Positions 47,421 through 60,414 of a stretch of DNA of 64,000 bases are shown here, in pieces. The notes beneath the pieces were generated by a model. It made no database searches, was not told the origin of the DNA, and saw only the letters and a list, made by a program, of their open reading frames with translations. The translations under genes and the position numbers were made by a program. The stretch's first letter is position 1; every line of letters begins with the position of its first letter. This DNA comes from Hymenopus coronatus (Eukaryota > Arthropoda > Insecta > Mantodea > Hymenopodidae): positions 109,582,620 through 109,646,619 of the forward strand of contig CM060900.1 in the NCBI GenBank assembly GCA_030762935.1, read 5' to 3'.

Positions 47421-47789
47421 GAGGGGGAAAATATGCGAACATCCAAACGAAGTATGGTCGCAGAATGTATGGATGTAAACTTCGACTTACTTATTACCTA
47501 TGTCAGAAATGTGTAACCATCAATGATATAGACAATGCGATTAAATTAAATCCATTTATTTTATATCAATATAAATATGGAAATGTGGCATTTAATCTAG
47601 TCAATGATAATGCTTTTATCACAGTTATATATACACTTGGAAATTTTTTGACGTTCACAGATGGATAGGTCATAGCTGTTGTAATTATTTGCCTTAGTTA
47701 TTACTGCATGATCAACGTCAGAGACATCAAAGAATGGTATCAGAACAGCCATTTCTTTTGAAGGTAGACTCAGCTGAAAAATTAAACAT
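47421..47789. other. unassigned DNA
   Basis: A 67-codon plus-strand frame (47465-47668) has no recognisable motif. Confidence 0.45.
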
Positions 47790-47885
47790 CGTAGTCAGGA
47801 TTTGAATGCGGATCTCTCTCGATTTCCGTGCAGTTGCGCTTGCCCATGAAACAATGGGCGCATTATTTCTCTCTCACAGCCTTCT
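47790..47885 (-). mobile_element. tRNA-like SINE head remnant
   Basis: The minus strand reads CATGGGCAAGCGCAACTGCA, then GATCCGCATTCAAATCCTGA, resembling A and B boxes. The body matches none of S1-S4. Confidence 0.35.
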
Positions 47886-48627
47886 TTATCTACACCGGCA
47901 CCAAAAGAGTTATGTCTGGAACGCCAAATTCGTCTAAATCCTACACGGTATAGCGCCTTACGTACACATACGCGATACAGTTCTCATAGGTTCTAAATCT
48001 TAATATTACTAACCCATATGATCAATAATAATAATCAAAAACATAACTTAAGCTTTTTCAGCAACAAACTATAAACATTAACTAAAAGTGTTAACGACAC
48101 AAAATATGATACAGTTGAATTGTACGGCATTACTAAACCTACCACCTTCCCTGTGTGTTCACTGTAACACTGTGGCAAAACATAGGTTAAACCTCTGCTG
48201 AGGGTCGCAGGTAGCAAACTTTTCCCCCTTCTCTTAATGATGTTGAATCAACATTTAGCGACTATTTTTACTTTAGAGATACCTATTTCATAATACACGA
48301 CACCCGGTACAGTTGATAATATTATAGTGATTATGGTGCTTCTTTAAGGATTTATTCTACCGAAAAGCAATATATTGCACACGAAAGCATGTGGTGCGTA
48401 CGCAAACGCATCAGGCAGAATCAGTTCTCTCTCAATGAATAAAAAAAAAATCTGTATATGAAAAAATACTAAAAGTATTGTTAAGAAAACCAATGTTTGA
48501 AACATTTTTAGGAATTTTTAGGAATTTTGAAACATTAGGAATTTTATGAGAAAATTTGATATTTTGGGAGGTAAAAATCTCCTTTTTTTAATGTGTTTTA
48601 TATAGTACTCAACACACCCTTCACTAA
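47886..48627. other. unassigned DNA
   Basis: Nothing recognised. A short direct repeat TTTTTAGGAATTTT occurs at about 48506-48545. Confidence 0.45.
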
Positions 48628-49138
48628 CAGGTCCAACAGGAAAATGCCAATCGTAACTGGAATAACGTAATATTCTCAGATGAGGTAACATTTTCTTCCA
48701 CACGTAAGGGAAAAGTGATTCTCTATCGTCCAAATGGGTCCCGATACGATGTGATATATATTTGGCTTCATAATATTCAATCACTGTCGCGCATCTGAAT
48801 CGTATTGGGGCTGGATATCAAGGGACGATCGAGGAGTGCTATGGCAGTTTGACGATACACTGAACAGTATGCAGCACACGGTAATACTCGATAGCATTTT
48901 GATTCCCGTGAGGATGAGATATTGTGATGGAATTGTTGAATTTGAACAGGATAATTATCCTGTCCACACATCTCAAAAGGTTTCAAATTGGTTTTCAGAG
49001 AGGCAGGATATCAGAGTGGTAGGATGTGAGAATGTGTGGGTTGAGGTAAAAAGGAAGCTGCGCTCCAATTTACCTGTAGATGGGCGAAGGAGAAAATGTG
49101 CTCCTACGCACAAACTCAATAAGCTCGGGATCTTGTAG
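48628..49138 (+). pseudogene. decayed Tc1-like transposase (DD34E-type) fragment
   Basis: The first frame from 48628 reads ENANRNWNNVIFSDEVTFSS with the first catalytic Asp, then GKVILYRPNGSRYDVIY, ending at a stop near 48800. After a frameshift, YWGWISRDDRGVL leads to LIPVRMRYCDGI, EFEQDNYPVHTSQKVSNWFS (second Asp) and ERQDIRVV. The expected WP..SPDLNPI segment is missing: GCENVWVEVKRKL follows at once. In Tc1-like proteins this order is VIFSDE.TF, QDN.PVHTS, then NPIENVW.E. The N-terminal DNA-binding part is absent. The copy is dead because of the frameshift, the deletion and the truncation. No terminal inverted repeats were found around it. Confidence 0.75.
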
Positions 49139-49427
49139 CTTCTCGTCCACATTACTGCAGGCATTTAATTTTGTGTATGCCCGGAAGATTGAGGGCAGTT
49201 ACATGGGCTGAGAGCTCATACATCCGATATTAGATATGCTTATTTTTTTGTGTTTTAGTTGTAGAAGATAATAGCTTATTTACACTTTTTTTTTAGTTAT
49301 TTAATACGAATTTAGTAGAATTATGTTTTTGTGTGCATAGATAGGCCCATAACTTCAAATGCCAAAGTTATATTAATGCAATATTATGTTCCACATATCC
49401 AGTCATAAAATTAACATAAAAAAAGAC
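49139..49427. other. unassigned AT-rich DNA
   Basis: Nothing recognised. Confidence 0.5.
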
Positions 49428-49508
49428 TAGCAGTGCAAGATTTGAACCTAGGAACTTATGAGTGGAATCAATGCCTTCTTAACCTTTCGGCCACAGGAAC
49501 ACCGTTTT
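49428..49508 (-). mobile_element. tRNA-like SINE head remnant (Leu/Ser-type A box)
   Basis: The minus strand reads TGTGGCCGAAAGGTTAAGAA, then GTTCCTAGGTTCAAATCTTG. Both promoter boxes are present, but the acceptor arms do not pair. Confidence 0.45.
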
Positions 49509-50149
49509 GTGATCTCTTTTTCAGTATTCATCAGTTAAGTATTACTGTCAGTCACAGGCCATTTGTACAGTTCTTTTTCGTGTGCATTGTGAACCCAGCT
49601 TTTACGAAGATGCACGAAGCTTTTTGATCGGCACATGGAATCTGGGGATAATTTTTTTTTGTCCAGGGTTGTACATGTTTTTTTTTTTCCCCTAACACCT
49701 CATGAATTTTATTCTGGTCGCAGAGTTGTTTAGCTCACTAAGCTCCTTATTACTATTTGTACAATAAAATGTAGCTTTTACCTCTTGTATCTTAAAGTAA
49801 CTTTTTTAAAAGAAAATGAAACAAGCGAAGTTTCCTTGAATGTTCTGTGTTTTATGAACCCCAAAATTAAGAGAGATCCACTGAGCGATTAAAGCACAGG
49901 ACTGAGATTCCACATCCGAAATTACGCTATAAATTTTTTCCTATTGTATTTTCTTATGTAAGAATCGTGTTCTCGCACATTTGTTTAGGTCTTTTACTAC
50001 GTTAATTGCATTACACAAAACATTCTTTTTTTAAAAAAATCGTTAACAAGTCTGAAGACTCCAAGACAATAACACACATAATGCGGTAAATGGGGAAATA
50101 GGGGAAAACTGGAAAGGAGCCAAACAGGAATGACAATCATGTCAGGCTA
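49509..50149. other. unassigned AT-rich DNA
   Basis: T-rich runs at 49653 and 49679. Nothing else is recognised. Confidence 0.5.
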
Positions 50150-50207
50150 TGCCTCTGCAATCGGGTGGTCAGCGGTATAGTGGCGGGTTCGATTCCCGAT
50201 TAGGTAT
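50150..50207 (+). mobile_element. tRNA-like SINE head remnant
   Basis: AATCGGGTGGTCAGCGG followed by GGCGGGTTCGATTCCCGATT, an excellent B box in a shortened tRNA-like unit. Confidence 0.4.
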
Positions 50208-51057
50208 TTAATTAAATCATTTTCTATTATTTGCGCAATTTAAAAATACAACGGAAAAAAATATAATGTAAAACTCAATGTAAGTGTTTGTTTTTGAAGT
50301 CCAAACTGCTTATACAACCAGAGTAGTTCGAGGCAAGTATGGAAATCAAACAGAAATGTCCAGGAAGCAAATTCCTATTGTTCATGCTCTTTTAAATTTT
50401 GTGATAAGAATTGCAGCCTAGTAAAATTTCGCTGTAAAATTAACTTTTATATTATAATTATATAGTTTATATAGGCATAGTGCTTCTAACCATGGGAGTC
50501 AGCAAGAGAGCTGGAGGAAGAGATTTAATCCCCTCCCAAAAATTGAGCTTTACATCTTTATAATGATTTTAAGTTATTATTATTGTTATTATGACATTAT
50601 TATTATTATTATTATTATTATCATCATCATCATATGATCCCCAGTTTAAAACTCCAGCAGTCAGACTAAGCGATAAAAGTTTCACATTTAATGACCAGAT
50701 AGAGCAAATAATATTAGTCTACGTGTTCTGGACTTTTCCAAGGTTTTTAATGTTATTAGTTGTAAAAAATGTATAGCTGTGCCGATTTCTCAACTTTTTT
50801 CTATATGGCTTTTACAACATTATTTAATATGCATTTAGTAGATCAATATTTTTTCGATTCTGAAGCCGGTCAAAATCCGAAATCGCGCTTTTATTGTATT
50901 CATTAACGTGCCAGCTTTTACGGCTTCACACATTTCTTTCGCTCCGTGAGTTTGAATCAGATGTTCGTGACATTCCTGTGATTACGTTTAAAAATATACT
51001 CTACTAAACGCAAACAAGGAAAACTTGACAACACCCCGGACACGAGACAAAATTTTA
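50208..51057. other. unassigned DNA with (ATT)n(ATC)n tract
   Basis: The triplet tract at 50590-50632 changes from ATT to ATC. Nothing else is recognised. Confidence 0.6.
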
Positions 51058-51912
51058 AAATGTGATGTATTATATTTACATGATTTTATCTACCTATTCT
51101 GTAGCAAACTAATCTTACAAAATATCATTCTTATAAAAAATCTTATTCTTCTATGTACTTCATACTAATCAAGATATGTATTAGTCTTATTAGTTCCTTA
51201 TAAGTAGAAGAGTATGAGAACACCCTATGCTAAAGCGAGTCAAATTTTTATAAGCTGTCGATATGTGATTGTCATTGAATTTCGCTTCTTTGCATAACCA
51301 GGAGTAAAACAGAAGGAACACCGCAACTTCCTATCTCAGAAAAGTGTAGGTGTTTTAAAATTGAAACCAATAAAAAGGAATATCTATGAAACGGTTAGCT
51401 CCATGACAAAAATGAAAAGGACATCAATTGTGTGTTTTGACGAGAGCTTCGGTCTTTGTTTGTTAAGTTTTGTCTATCTCTTACGGTTTACCAGTTATAA
51501 GTCGCCCGGAATGAACAGGTCTTCAGAGGCTATTCCCAGAAAAGTCAAGATATACATTTTATTTGTCATGTAAATGTTTTTAATATAGCGTATGTTAAAT
51601 CAAAATCGTTAGAGCCATTTTTGATCTAATTTGGGGTGGGAGGAATTTTCTGAAAATTTTCGTTTCGCATCTTTGGAGGATGCTACACTTGAATACCAAG
51701 TGTGGTATTCAACAAACTTTTGGTTTTTAAGTTGTTTTCTACAGAGATAGAAAGATGCACACATTGGTCGTTTTCTAAGAATGAGTTCCAATTTCTTGGG
51801 TTCAAGGAAAGCATGTATTCCCGGTGAAATCTCGGTATCGAATTTTTGGGTGGAATACAATAACTTCTCAATTTAGTACCTGCATTGTACATAAGTGCTA
51901 GAGAAAGTAAAA
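51058..51912 (-). repeat. R1 repeat, complete unit
   Basis: From ATGTGATGTATTATATTTAC to GTGCTAGAGAAAGTAAAAAA, about 855 bp, with no microsatellite expansion at the CA position. Confidence 0.85.
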
Positions 51913-52752
51913 AAGGTGCAACTAAAATATTAAATAAAACATCTAGAAAATGCTACAACAGTGAAAACAATTTTTTCCTACATATTAAAAACTGGAAGCT
52001 TCTCTTCGTTAATATGGATATTGGAAGGTTTCTTTTCCTTTAAGATGGAAACAAATGCTTTTTGGAGTCACTAAATATGCATGTTGGTGAATGCTTATAT
52101 TTCAATAGAATTATGGGACAGGGAGTGTTCCAAAATGGAATACGAGCCAATGTTCCTCCAAACCTCTTGGACAACAAATCGTGGTAACTGTCTGGGAAAT
52201 TTAAGCTGCAGCACTAGGTTCGAATTTTGATTTATTCGAAAAATCTGCAGCGCATTTTCAATAATACCTAAAGTGCATTCATAAAAAAATACTGAAGACA
52301 GATATTACACATTCATTCATAGTCAAATAATATTATGTCTTCGGAACTTTAGTTGGAGTTCAAAACAAAATGTCATAAACCAGAAGAAATTAGGCTCAAT
52401 TATAAAACTCAATTTACTTCATAGGACACTCAATTTGAGTAAAGGAGTGTAAACTAAAACCCACGACACATTTCATCACTTAGGTACTATACCGATTAAA
52501 AACACTTCAAATTTGAAACAAATTAATATCCTATCAATCGTTTGTTAAAACGGTTAGCCTTTACGAGTAGTTCCAACAAGGCATAAAACCACCCTAAAAT
52601 TTCAAGTGCCTTTGAGCTTTTAATACTTTTTACCATTTTAAAACAGAATTAAGCAAGCAGCTTACGCTAAAATATATATTAAAAGGATAATTTTTTGGAT
52701 AATTTAGAAAGTGTCAAGTTTTAGGAATTGAAAAATTGAGAAACTGCTTCTT
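51913..52752. other. unassigned AT-rich DNA
   Basis: Nothing recognised. Confidence 0.5.
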
Positions 52753-53636
52753 ATACTTTTTCTTCTGCGTATATTAAATAGAAGTATTGTATGTCACCCA
52801 AAAACCTCTGCCGATATTTCACCGGAAATATAATAATATGCTGGTTCAGAGATGTGCAAAACATGTGTTCTGAACCTCCCTGAACCGAAAAAATACTTTC
52901 ACCAAAAGGTGCGTGTGTGAATGTGTGCGCGTGACCGTGAGGGAGGGGTGGGGTGCGGGCGCACGGGGTGCGTACGTTACTGAACAGCACAGCTCAAAAA
53001 CGAAAATCCGTTAAATACCAACTTTGGTATACTGGATCTACATTTACCAGCGATGTGCTACAGAGATTTTTGGGAAAATTCTACCACCCTTAGCTGCCAC
53101 TGCCACGAAAAATTTTCAGAATGTTTTTACTTTCACAAAAATGGCTATAACGATTTTTGCTTAGATGCATGCGTAAGATATTTTCATAAGGCACTAAATT
53201 TACATATCGAATTGTCTGGCAATAGCCTCTGAGTTCCTCTTCATTCTGAATGGCTTTTGAATAACTGGTAAACTAAAATCTCACTCCATAGTAAATGAAG
53301 ATTCTTTTAAGCACAGAAACCAAACTATGTTAAACAATTTATGAGATATTCCTTGTTACTGATTTTAGTTTTACAATAATTATATTTTCCCCTTGGTTAC
53401 GCAAAAAGAACAATTTCAAACTCGTCACATAATAACCAGCTCTTAAAAATTTGGCTATCGCTTAAGCCTACAGTATTCACCTAATCCCATTGTAGCTATA
53501 AGGAAATATATAATAAAAACAATTACTACAAATGTATATCGGGATCAATATGAAGTAGGTAGAATAATAAACTTGCATTAGAATATTCTGTTGAAGATTA
53601 TCTTGAGAAACTCGTGTGAACGTAACACATCAGAAT
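52753..53636 (+). repeat. R1 repeat, complete but divergent unit
   Basis: Starts ATACTTTTTCTTCTGCG and ends TCGTGTGAACGTAACACATC. It has a local hairpin GGTTCAGAG...TTCTGAACC (52849-52880) not seen in other units. Confidence 0.75.
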
Positions 53637-53648
53637 TAAAATAATAAT

Positions 53649-55081
<1,433 letters not shown>

Positions 55082-55084
55082 CCC

Positions 55085-55116
<32 letters not shown>

Positions 55117-55118
55117 TT
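55082..55118. repeat. C11T26 homopurine-homopyrimidine tract
   Basis: A C run followed at once by a T run, possibly the reversed tail of a lost retroposon. Confidence 0.9.
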
Positions 55119-55406
55119 GCAGTTGGCATATAATCGATACGTAACATAATGTATGGTTGTGGGGCAGGGGGTTATAACACAGTTCACGAGCATGTTTCTG
55201 GCGTGTATTGTTATTTACACAGTTTCGATAGAAATGACATTTTAAGACTTTTATTATCTTTTCATCCATTTAGAGCCTTTGATAAGTTAAAATTTTGAAT
55301 TGTTTACTGTTGTTGGATACTACGAGACAAGGAAGAAGGAATCACAACTTTGTAAAGTATTACTAATTAGATTTTAACCTATACTAACATTGCAAACAAA
55401 TGCGTT
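55119..55406. other. unassigned DNA
   Basis: Nothing recognised. Confidence 0.5.
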
Positions 55407-55680
55407 CTATCATGAGTTTTTTTTTTTTTCTGTAACTTAACGTCCTTCAACCTGGTTGGTCATATCAGACGATGAATGAAATTGGTGAAATGATGCTCAA
55501 ATGATCTCGGGGTCCATGGGACTTAAAGTTACTCAACATTCGTCTTCTCAAGAAAAGGGAAAACCCCGAAAAAAAACCTTATCTGAGCAACTCACCCTAA
55601 GCGAGATTCGAACTCACGACCTTTTGAATGTGAAGCAGACACGCTACCACCACACCACCCAGGCGGGCTATCGTGAGTTT
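55407..55680 (-). mobile_element. tRNA-derived SINE, group S3, with 13-bp target duplication
   Basis: The flanks CTATCATGAGTTT (55407-55419) and CTATCGTGAGTTT (55668-55680) agree at 12 of 13 positions. Between them the minus strand reads AGCCCGCCTGGGTGGTGTGG, B box GAGTTCGAATCTCGC, then the S3 body and a poly-A (T run from 55417). This is the clearest retroposition signature in the window. Confidence 0.85.
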
Positions 55681-55996
55681 CGAGCACATGAATTAAGCAG
55701 AGAGAGAGAGGGGGGAAGGGAGAGCTAAATTGGAAATGAAGGGTTGTAGACTTAAGAGAGAGAGGATTAGATAGAAAACAATAAGAAAGCGATCGAGATG
55801 GGGGAAATTACTCCATTAGTGTTTTCTGTGATTTTCCGAAAGCATATTATGATTGCTTCTCTGTAAGAGACCAGAGTCAGAATATTTTTGATTGGAAGGG
55901 GTGAGATAAGGGCGTCACGTGGTTGCGCGGCGGTTGTAACAAAGAGCCGACACACGGAGTTTCTGATAGACCCGCTGGGGTGCTGTTAACACCAAT
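55681..55996. other. unassigned DNA, purine-rich at its start
   Basis: AGAGAGAGAG and GGGGGAAGGGAGAG near 55700. No gene is recognised. Confidence 0.5.
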
Positions 55997-56165
55997 GTTT
56001 CCAGGAAACATTATTTGTATATATCTCAAACTTTCCTGGAAACAAATATGTGTATATAGAAATATAGAGGCAAACTTCCCTGTATGTATTATATATGTGT
56101 ATATTTACATATGTACAGGCATACTTTCCTGAAAACATAGTCATAGATATGTGTGTATAAAAAGC
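55997..56165. repeat. degenerate tandem repeat of 35-50 bp units
   Basis: Four units start with TTTCC(A/T)GGAAACA or a derivative (56000, 56033, about 56075, about 56132) and continue into TATGTGTATATA-like DNA. Confidence 0.5.
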
Positions 56166-56241
56166 TAAAACGATGATCGGATTTTTTCAAAACCGGTCTC
56201 TAGCAATGTTGTTATATACACATATATAATACTTCTAGGGA

Positions 56242-56244
<3 letters not shown>

Positions 56245-56310
<66 letters not shown>

Positions 56311-56311
56311 A
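56245..56311. repeat. (TA)n(TG)n compound microsatellite
   Basis: About 20 TA units followed by about 13 TG units. Confidence 0.95.
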
Positions 56312-56369
56312 ATGAAGTTTTATCCATGGTAATAAGTACATAGAGGTGTAAGCCTTTATAAGATTAATT

Positions 56370-56445
56370 TCCAGAAAGGTTGAGTGGAGACAGCTATGCT
56401 AATGCAACACATCAGACATTTTCTCTTCTCTCGACTACATTTTTT
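56370..56445 (+). repeat. R1 3' end fragment
   Basis: GAGTGGAGACAGCTATGCTAATGCAACACATCAGACATTT resembles the unit end and following TTTACTTTCTCTAC (short citation: GCAACACATCAGACATTT). Confidence 0.4.
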
Positions 56446-57149
56446 CTCTTTTAATGCGAAATCATTATTCTCAGTATTGCTAACCATTTAAATGGTTCAA
56501 TATTTGGTAACAGTTGCCCTTAATACTGAGGAATAATACAAAATAAAGAAAAGTGTAAATTCTAAAACATTTGGATTATTTTAACACAGGGGGCTTCAGG
56601 CAACAAAATAATATTGCGAGCTGCAACATTGTCCAATTGCAAAAATCCAAAGACTTAATTTTACTTGACTGTATCATCATTAATACTGACAAATGATGGA
56701 CGAATTTACATGTTAGCTGATTTCTACGTAATAATGTATGTAATATTATTTGTAACGCCTATCAAAATTGTGGTTAAATTGACAGTTCTGATTTTAGAAC
56801 AAAGCATCCGATTCAATTTGATTTATCAATATTCATACTCTGCATTCGTAAATGTGACGTTAACATTAATTTTGAATAATTTCTGGTTATGTGAGGAAAA
56901 TATAAGCTGGTTTCCTTCTTTTCCCCACATTTATTAGGCAACAAGGAAAATAGTCACCGCAGCCAGTATTTGTGTAACATTTACTGCATTTCACATTGTT
57001 ATCAGAACTTACATAATATACGCTTACTTTAGTATGCTGTTCTTTCAAACTGTTGACAATTCATGCGACTCCTGTATGTGATGATTGTGTTTTAAAATGT
57101 GTTACTGATACCATTTGTATCTAATATTTATATAATTAACGGCAAGTGA
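56446..57149. other. unassigned AT-rich DNA
   Basis: A 90-codon frame (56665-56937) is hydrophobic but carries no motif, and nothing supports expression. Confidence 0.4.
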
Positions 57150-57235
57150 TAGAAATATAGGCCTTTGTGAAAATATTTGTAGAATAATATAAAATAAATG
57201 TAGAGAAAGTCATGTAACTGCTATACATTAGGAAG
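57150..57235 (+). repeat. R1 3' end fragment
   Basis: ATGTAGAGAAAGTCATGTAA followed by CATTAGGAAG matches the end of the unit. Confidence 0.5.
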
Positions 57236-57414
57236 ACATTTAAAGTAGTTGTTACGGTCCATACAATCGACTGTATCGTGTTCGTCGCTAGGTTTATTAC
57301 TTTCTAGATATTAAAACATATCAAAATTCGCTTTCACATTCATGCTTTCTAAGCTGAAAAGGTCAAACTTACCCTCAGCCGGAAACCTAACTGTAAAGGA
57401 GCATTCATTTAAAA

Positions 57415-57600
57415 CTAAAGCTAGTCATTGAGTGGCATAGAAATAAGCCTTTTACCTCTCACACTGTGAGCCTGTGACCGAATCCTCGTTACATTTATCG
57501 GTTTAGATCCCTTAGAACATTGTTGAATCAGGCCATTCATTATCTGATGGGCATGCCGGGTTAAAATACATATAACCCAAATGATCATGATTATGATGCC
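57415..57600 (+). mobile_element. tRNA-like SINE head remnant
   Basis: TCATTGAGTGGCATAGAA and GAGCCTGTGACCGAATCCTC give worn A and B boxes. The body (GCATGCCGGGTTAAAATACA) matches no other copy here. Confidence 0.3.
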
Positions 57601-60414
57601 ACTATTAGTAAATGGTAACGCAAAGCGCAATTAAAGTAAACAGGATAAAGAACAAATTTAATCCCAGTTATACTCAAGAGTTATGCTGCTGTTTATAGTA
57701 ACTAGAACTAACAATGATCTAGATCTAGAACAATACAAATGATTCTTTGTACATTATTAGTTGGGCCTGATGTACAAAAATATACAGACGAATATTAAAG
57801 CTATACCTAGTTAGTACCTTCACAGTGAGCGGCAAAGAATAAAACATAAGTCACGAGTTTTCCCAAAAGCTCTCTATTCCATCAGATTTTTGCATTCATT
57901 TGCTATATTTTAGACCTACTCTCAGAAAGAATTATAATATTATGTTGAAGTGTGAAATTTAAACAACCAAATCCATGGTGAATATCGAGTTTCATATCAG
58001 TCATTTCAGTCACACACTAAAGCGAGATTTCAGAAGTTATATTTCTATTCCTGAAACGTACACACATCACAATAATTTATAAACAACGAACACCCCTAGA
58101 AAAATGTACGCTTTTATTCTGCTATGAGTATTTCTCTTTTAGATTTTATTTTAACGGCTTAATTAAGTACTTCTACAGAAGAAACAACCATTCTCTACCT
58201 CTACCAGCTGAACCGAAAGTTGGGGAGAGAGGGAAAATAATATATTCAGTTGAGATGTGGCTACCTGTAACCTAAGTAATTAGGAAAGGGACGGTCTCCG
58301 CGGAAATGGCATTCAGCTCGAATGTCCCGTACCAGATATACGTAATTGGCCTGGGCAACTTTGCCCTTTGGACTGCTCAAAAGACTGACCAAAGAATAGT
58401 TTGCCACCAGCGAATCGACCGTTGCGGAATTTAAGTTAGCGAAGAGATACATGTATTAATATCGTTAGCGGTAACGAGTTTTGATAAAACACAAAACAGG
58501 CATCACATAAAGAATCTAATTTGTTTACGGAGCAGTTAGGCAAATGAAGGTGCAACTCGCCGTGAATGTGATTTCTTCCTCGACAACAATATGAGAATAT
58601 TTGTACCAAAACAAAAATGTACATATTTGAATTGTTTAAAAAAGAAAATGAAATGAAATTCCGGCGAACTTAAACTTCGGTTATCATTGTGTGTCCTTGA
58701 GAAAAAAGAATCTGGTGAACTATAGACGAGGGACGTTGATATAACACTATTATTACCAGCCATTTCTTTATCTTCTTCTATATTAACTGTCAATAGTATC
58801 CCTGGTTGATAGTGCCATAATGTAGTTCCTAATGAAGGAATACGAAAGAGGGTTGCTATCTCAATACATTATCTATCCATAGACCGTTAGTGGCAGTGTT
58901 TGGGCAGTGTGCACAATTGGGCGAAAGGTGAGGAAGCTTACAAGCTTCCAGTGGAAAGTGAGAATGACCTTGCTGAAGTGGAGCCAACGCCACACACTTC
59001 CAAACTGCATCTAATGATAATCTCTATGCTGTTTTCAAGAAACATGTTCAAACACTCAATTCCGTGGAGTATAAACACCTGAAGATAGTTACCCAATGGA
59101 GGAGGGCATGGCCATCATTCTGAGAAAGAACTATTTTAGGCATCTGAATATGTTGCCATGAAAGTATATACAGTTCAAAGAACTACGTTGGGAAGATGGG
59201 TCTTTCTACCATGTGTTATACTACGCCATTTTGAAGGGGAGGATATAGAGTGAAAACATTAGAACGCCTTTGTATTGAAACTACAAGGTACAGGATCAAG
59301 TGCGTGTAATTTATCTCATTTTAGATTCCAAATGCCTGACACGAATTTACAAACCAATTGATTGATTTAAAATATACAGTGTTAGGATATTTATAAAACG
59401 ACGAATTACTGAGAAATTGAATAGAAATGGCTGAGATTAAACAGTAAACTCCATTATGTTCGATGCGGCTCCACAAGTAGGTATTCACATACCTATCTGG
59501 ATTCTCCGACAAATAAACCAAATGGTTCTCTCTAGGCTAACAACTGGTCATTGTAATTCATTCCTATCTGCTTAATTATGATCCACCCTTGCTCTGTAGA
59601 TACAGCTGCAAGACAATGTTTACCTAAAACCTTTCCACTGGATTATCATTTTCACAACAAATAGATACAAAAAATTGAATTACCGATCTACCCAGTAGGT
59701 TACAAACATTACTTATCTAAACAACACCAACATGTACAACAAAATGTAATTAAGATATATATGACCTTTACACAGCCAATTTTATATACATTCCATAATA
59801 AGCGCGTGCCTTATTGTTAGAATAGCGTACAAATACTTAAAATAGACTGACAGTCACTACAACAGGTTCTCAATAGGCATTTTTAGTAATAATAAGCACC
59901 GAAGTAAGCAAAACCATTTATTGACTTACCGCTTACATACTGACTCAGAGAATATTATAAATATACCAAAATGCAAGGAGCGGTAGCCGTGTCCCACTTA
60001 TCAATTTTAGCAATTTCTCTCTTGAATAAGTTTTACATTTTCACGCAGGTTTGCATCAGTCGGTGACGTATTATTGATAAATAGGACATTGTTAGGTTTG
60101 CAATTAAATAGTGTGGCCTTCTTAGGGCACTAATGATTTTTGCTAATGTGGGAAATAGAAAACAAATAAGTCATCGTATTTATACACATAGTGTTGAGTT
60201 TGATGCTAAAATAATCGATTTTCTAGCTGTAAACCAATAGCTTTTTGTAGTTGGACATTTGCCGTATGATTTAATGCGCTAGTCAGGCACTATTTCATTA
60301 CACGAAACATTGCAACTGCTGGTTGTAGGAAAGGAATGCCGGTATCACAAACTTCCTCAGGCATGTTAACACTGCCACATTGGTTCTGAGTGTGAAATAT
60401 CAATTTGCAATAAT
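57601..60414. other. unassigned DNA, about 2.8 kb
   Basis: Frames of 60-85 codons (58261-58793 minus, 58900-59082 plus) have no motif. A perfect inverted repeat GGAAGCTTACAAGCTTCC lies at 58932-58949. No R1 or SINE copy is present, the longest such gap in the second half. Confidence 0.45.

Noticed and set aside
56665..56937. Hydrophobic 90-codon frame as a membrane protein
   Set aside because: AT-rich DNA yields such residues by chance; no splice, start or family evidence.
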